Assembly (NCBI GenBank): GCA_021813065.1
Contig: JAKALZ010000083.1
Location: forward strand, 1 to 7,389
DNA from: a bacterium
GTDB lineage: Bacteria > Spirochaetota > Spirochaetia > Treponematales > Rectinemataceae
Direction of reading: 5' to 3'
DNA length: 7,389 nucleotides
Of the stretch, positions 6,140 to 7,389 are shown in pieces. The notes under the pieces are model-generated. The model was not told the origin of the DNA, did no database searches, and worked only from the letters and a program-made list of their open reading frames with translations. How positions within the stretch are numbered: position 1 is the stretch's first letter; each line of letters starts with the position of its first letter. A program made the translations under genes and the position numbers.

Positions 6140-6173
6140 TGTGGCCACAGGATTTGGCAAACCTGTGGCCATA
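6140..6173. terminator. Hairpin between convergent operons, possible bidirectional terminator
   Basis: TGGCCACAGG (6142-6151) is perfectly complementary to CCTGTGGCCA (6162-6171), extended by a G-U and a U-A pair, with a 10-nt loop. It sits between the stop of the exporter permease (6124-6126) and the end of the minus-strand UPF0303 gene (6182). No T-run follows in either direction. A second pairing, GGTTTG (6136-6141) with CAAACC (6158-6163), is mutually exclusive with part of the first. Position and strength suggest termination or 3'-end stability for both transcripts. Confidence 0.55.
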
Positions 6174-6181
6174 CTGGGAAA

Positions 6182-6658
6182 TCAATTCATTGCATCGATG
6201 AATTTCCGAAGGCAGGAAGTCACGAGGGCATGGTCCTCTTCCTGGGGCAGTCCGGAGACCGTGGCACAGGCAACGATGCCGCAGCCTTTCACTCTGATAG
6301 GGAATGCGCCGCCGTGCGGGCTGAACTCCATGGGGCTCACGTAGGATTTCTTGTCGATGGTGGTCTCGGCGAGCGCGAGGCCGATTCCGACGGCGAACGA
6401 GGCTTTGCCGAAGCGGAACACCACGTTCGACTTGCGGCGAATCCACTCGTCGTTGTCGGGCGTGGCGCCATCTAGTGCGGCGTGGAAGAGTATCTGAGCT
6501 GGCCGTCTGATATCGATGGCGATCCGCGCCTGGCGGTTTTTTGCCTCTTCAACGATGAGGTTGCCGAGCGCCCAGGCGTCGTCCTCGTTGAAATGATCCA
6601 GGACGAGTTCTTTTTCTTGCTGGGCAATCTCCTCAAGCAATTCTTTCGTGGCTGTCAT
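6182..6658 (-). CDS. UPF0303 / HbpS-like (DUF336) family protein
   Basis: A 158-residue soluble protein with no signal peptide or membrane segment. It follows the UPF0303 pattern closely: FNEDDAWALG (23-32), ARIAIDIRR (44-52), the signature ATPDNDEWIRRK (65-76), HGGAFPIRV (115-123) and VSGLPQEEDH (134-143). The length equals the family norm. The wider HbpS/GlcG-like fold includes heme-binding and small-molecule-binding proteins, but UPF0303 proteins have no settled biochemical role that I can cite, so 'heme-degrading' labels should not be taken literally. The start is supported by AGGAGG (complement of 6664-6669), 5 nt upstream. It begins 12 nt after the stop of a nucleoside-type ABC permease on the same strand, so it is very probably in that operon and may act on or sense the imported compound. 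Confidence 0.85.
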   Translation of the reverse strand: MTATKELLEEIAQQEKELVLDHFNEDDAWALGNLIVEEAKNRQARIAIDIRRPAQILFHAALDGATPDNDEWIRRKSNVVFRFGKASFAVGIGLALAETTIDKKSYVSPMEFSPHGGAFPIRVKGCGIVACATVSGLPQEEDHALVTSCLRKFIDAMN

Positions 6659-6670
6659 TGGTTCCTCCTC

Positions 6671-7389
6671 TCATTCCTTCTCGAACGGTACTCCAAGCGC
6701 TGCGGGCGGTGTCGCGTTCATCGCGCGCAGCACCTTCGCGATGTCGCGGCGGACATTCTCGGGCAATCGCGCCAGCGAGCGTTCGACCCACTCCGCGCTT
6801 CCAATATTTACGAAGAGCAGGGTGAGGATCATGAGGGGGAAGGGCGCGACCTGGAGCACCTGCGAGGGCACGGACGGCAAGCTCGGCTGCAGCACAAGGC
6901 CGAGCCACTGCAGAAACGCGAAGAGATACGCTCCGAAGGCCGCACGGAACGGCTTCCACCCGCCGAATATCGTGATTGAGAGCACGATCCAGCCAATGCC
7001 GTCGAGCCCTGAAATAGTTCCCTTCCACCCGGCTTTCACCGAGAGCGAGTAGATCGGCCCCGCAAGCCCCGCGATGGCGCCTCCCAGCATGGCGTAAATG
7101 TAGCGAAGCTTGTTGACGCTCGCGCCTCGAATATACGCGGCGGCCGGCCGCTCGCCGATGCCCCTCAGCGTCAGGCCTGGTCTTGTTTTGAAGATGAAGA
7201 ACCACGCGAGCACAATCACGATAAAAGAGAGATAGGTCATGATATCCTGCCGGAAGAAAATCGAGCCAATAATGGGAATATTCTCGAGTCCTGGCAGAGG
7301 AACTTGAGAAATTCTTGGCCCCACCTGGCCCATGATGGGGTTGCCGAGGAAGTAGGATAGGTCGCGACAGAGCAGCGCGAGCACGAAAC
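6671..7389 (-). CDS. Nucleoside-type ABC transporter permease (NupQ/PnrD-like), 5'-truncated
   Basis: This is a BPD_transp_2 membrane permease of the branch that serves nucleoside or purine importers (BmpD/NupQ/PnrD-like). The frame is open at the right window edge, so the GTG at 7384 is probably internal and the N-terminus is missing. Numbered from that GTG, it shows a periplasmic segment PLPGLENIPIIGSIFF (29-44), a membrane segment at 50-66, the cytoplasmic coupling loop GIGERPAAAYIRGASV (75-90), GGAIAGLAGPI (101-111), GLDGIGWIVLSITIFGGWKP (126-145), and a last hydrophobic stretch at about 179-193. It ends in PPAALGVPFEKE, which matches the PAALG-x-P ending I associate with this branch. About 35 polar residues separate the last membrane segment from that ending. 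The partner permease, ATPase and lipoprotein are expected upstream on the minus strand, outside the window. Substrate class is inferred. Confidence 0.88.
   Translation of the reverse strand, partial: FVLALLCRDLSYFLGNPIMGQVGPRISQVPLPGLENIPIIGSIFFRQDIMTYLSFIVIVLAWFFIFKTRPGLTLRGIGERPAAAYIRGASVNKLRYIYAMLGGAIAGLAGPIYSLSVKAGWKGTISGLDGIGWIVLSITIFGGWKPFRAAFGAYLFAFLQWLGLVLQPSLPSVPSQVLQVAPFPLMILTLLFVNIGSAEWVERSLARLPENVRRDIAKVLRAMNATPPAALGVPFEKE

Overview
The window is 7.4 kb of bacterial DNA with moderately high G+C, tightly packed genes and good Shine-Dalgarno sites. It carries two ABC importer gene sets, each cut by a window edge, on either side of a group of independent transcription units. I see no phage genes, insertion sequences, CRISPR arrays, tRNA or rRNA. 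The taxon cannot be fixed from the sequence. The Thermotoga-like CorA and the sugar and nucleoside ABC importers would suit a Spirochaetota or Thermotogota-like anaerobe, but this is a guess.

Left part (1-1489, plus strand): the 3' part of a CUT2/RbsC-type sugar ABC permease, then a 139-nt spacer with three consecutive potential hairpins, then an L-fucose mutarotase-type gene (fucU/RbsD family). This looks like the tail of a sugar uptake operon that delivers an anomer-specific sugar, probably fucose or a similar sugar, and equilibrates it in the cytoplasm.

Middle (1566-3604, plus strand): a CorA-type Mg2+/divalent metal channel with an unusual basic N-terminal extension. After it comes a separately promoted gene for an exported nitroreductase-fold protein. 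A 39-codon minus-strand ORF of unclear status lies between them.

Middle right (3727-6126, plus strand): a compact three-gene operon of a TetR-family regulator, a DrrA-type ABC ATPase and an ABC-2 permease. The genes are linked by ATGA and TAATG stop/start overlaps. The operon is driven by a near-consensus promoter (TTGACA, 17 nt, TATTAT). Two 14-bp palindromic operators sit in the spacer and over the -10/start region. This is the clearest regulatory structure here: a self-repressed exporter operon that should be induced by its substrate.

Right edge (6182-7389, minus strand): the 3' part of a nucleoside-type (NupQ/PnrD-like, BPD_transp_2) ABC permease. It is followed after 12 nt by a UPF0303/HbpS-like (DUF336) gene, and the arrangement suggests a role linked to the imported compound. 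The two convergent operons are separated by 55 nt holding a strong hairpin.

Nothing here is certain to be a new system. The best leads are the dual-operator exporter operon of unknown substrate, the UPF0303 gene tied to a nucleoside-type importer, and the exported nitroreductase-like protein.
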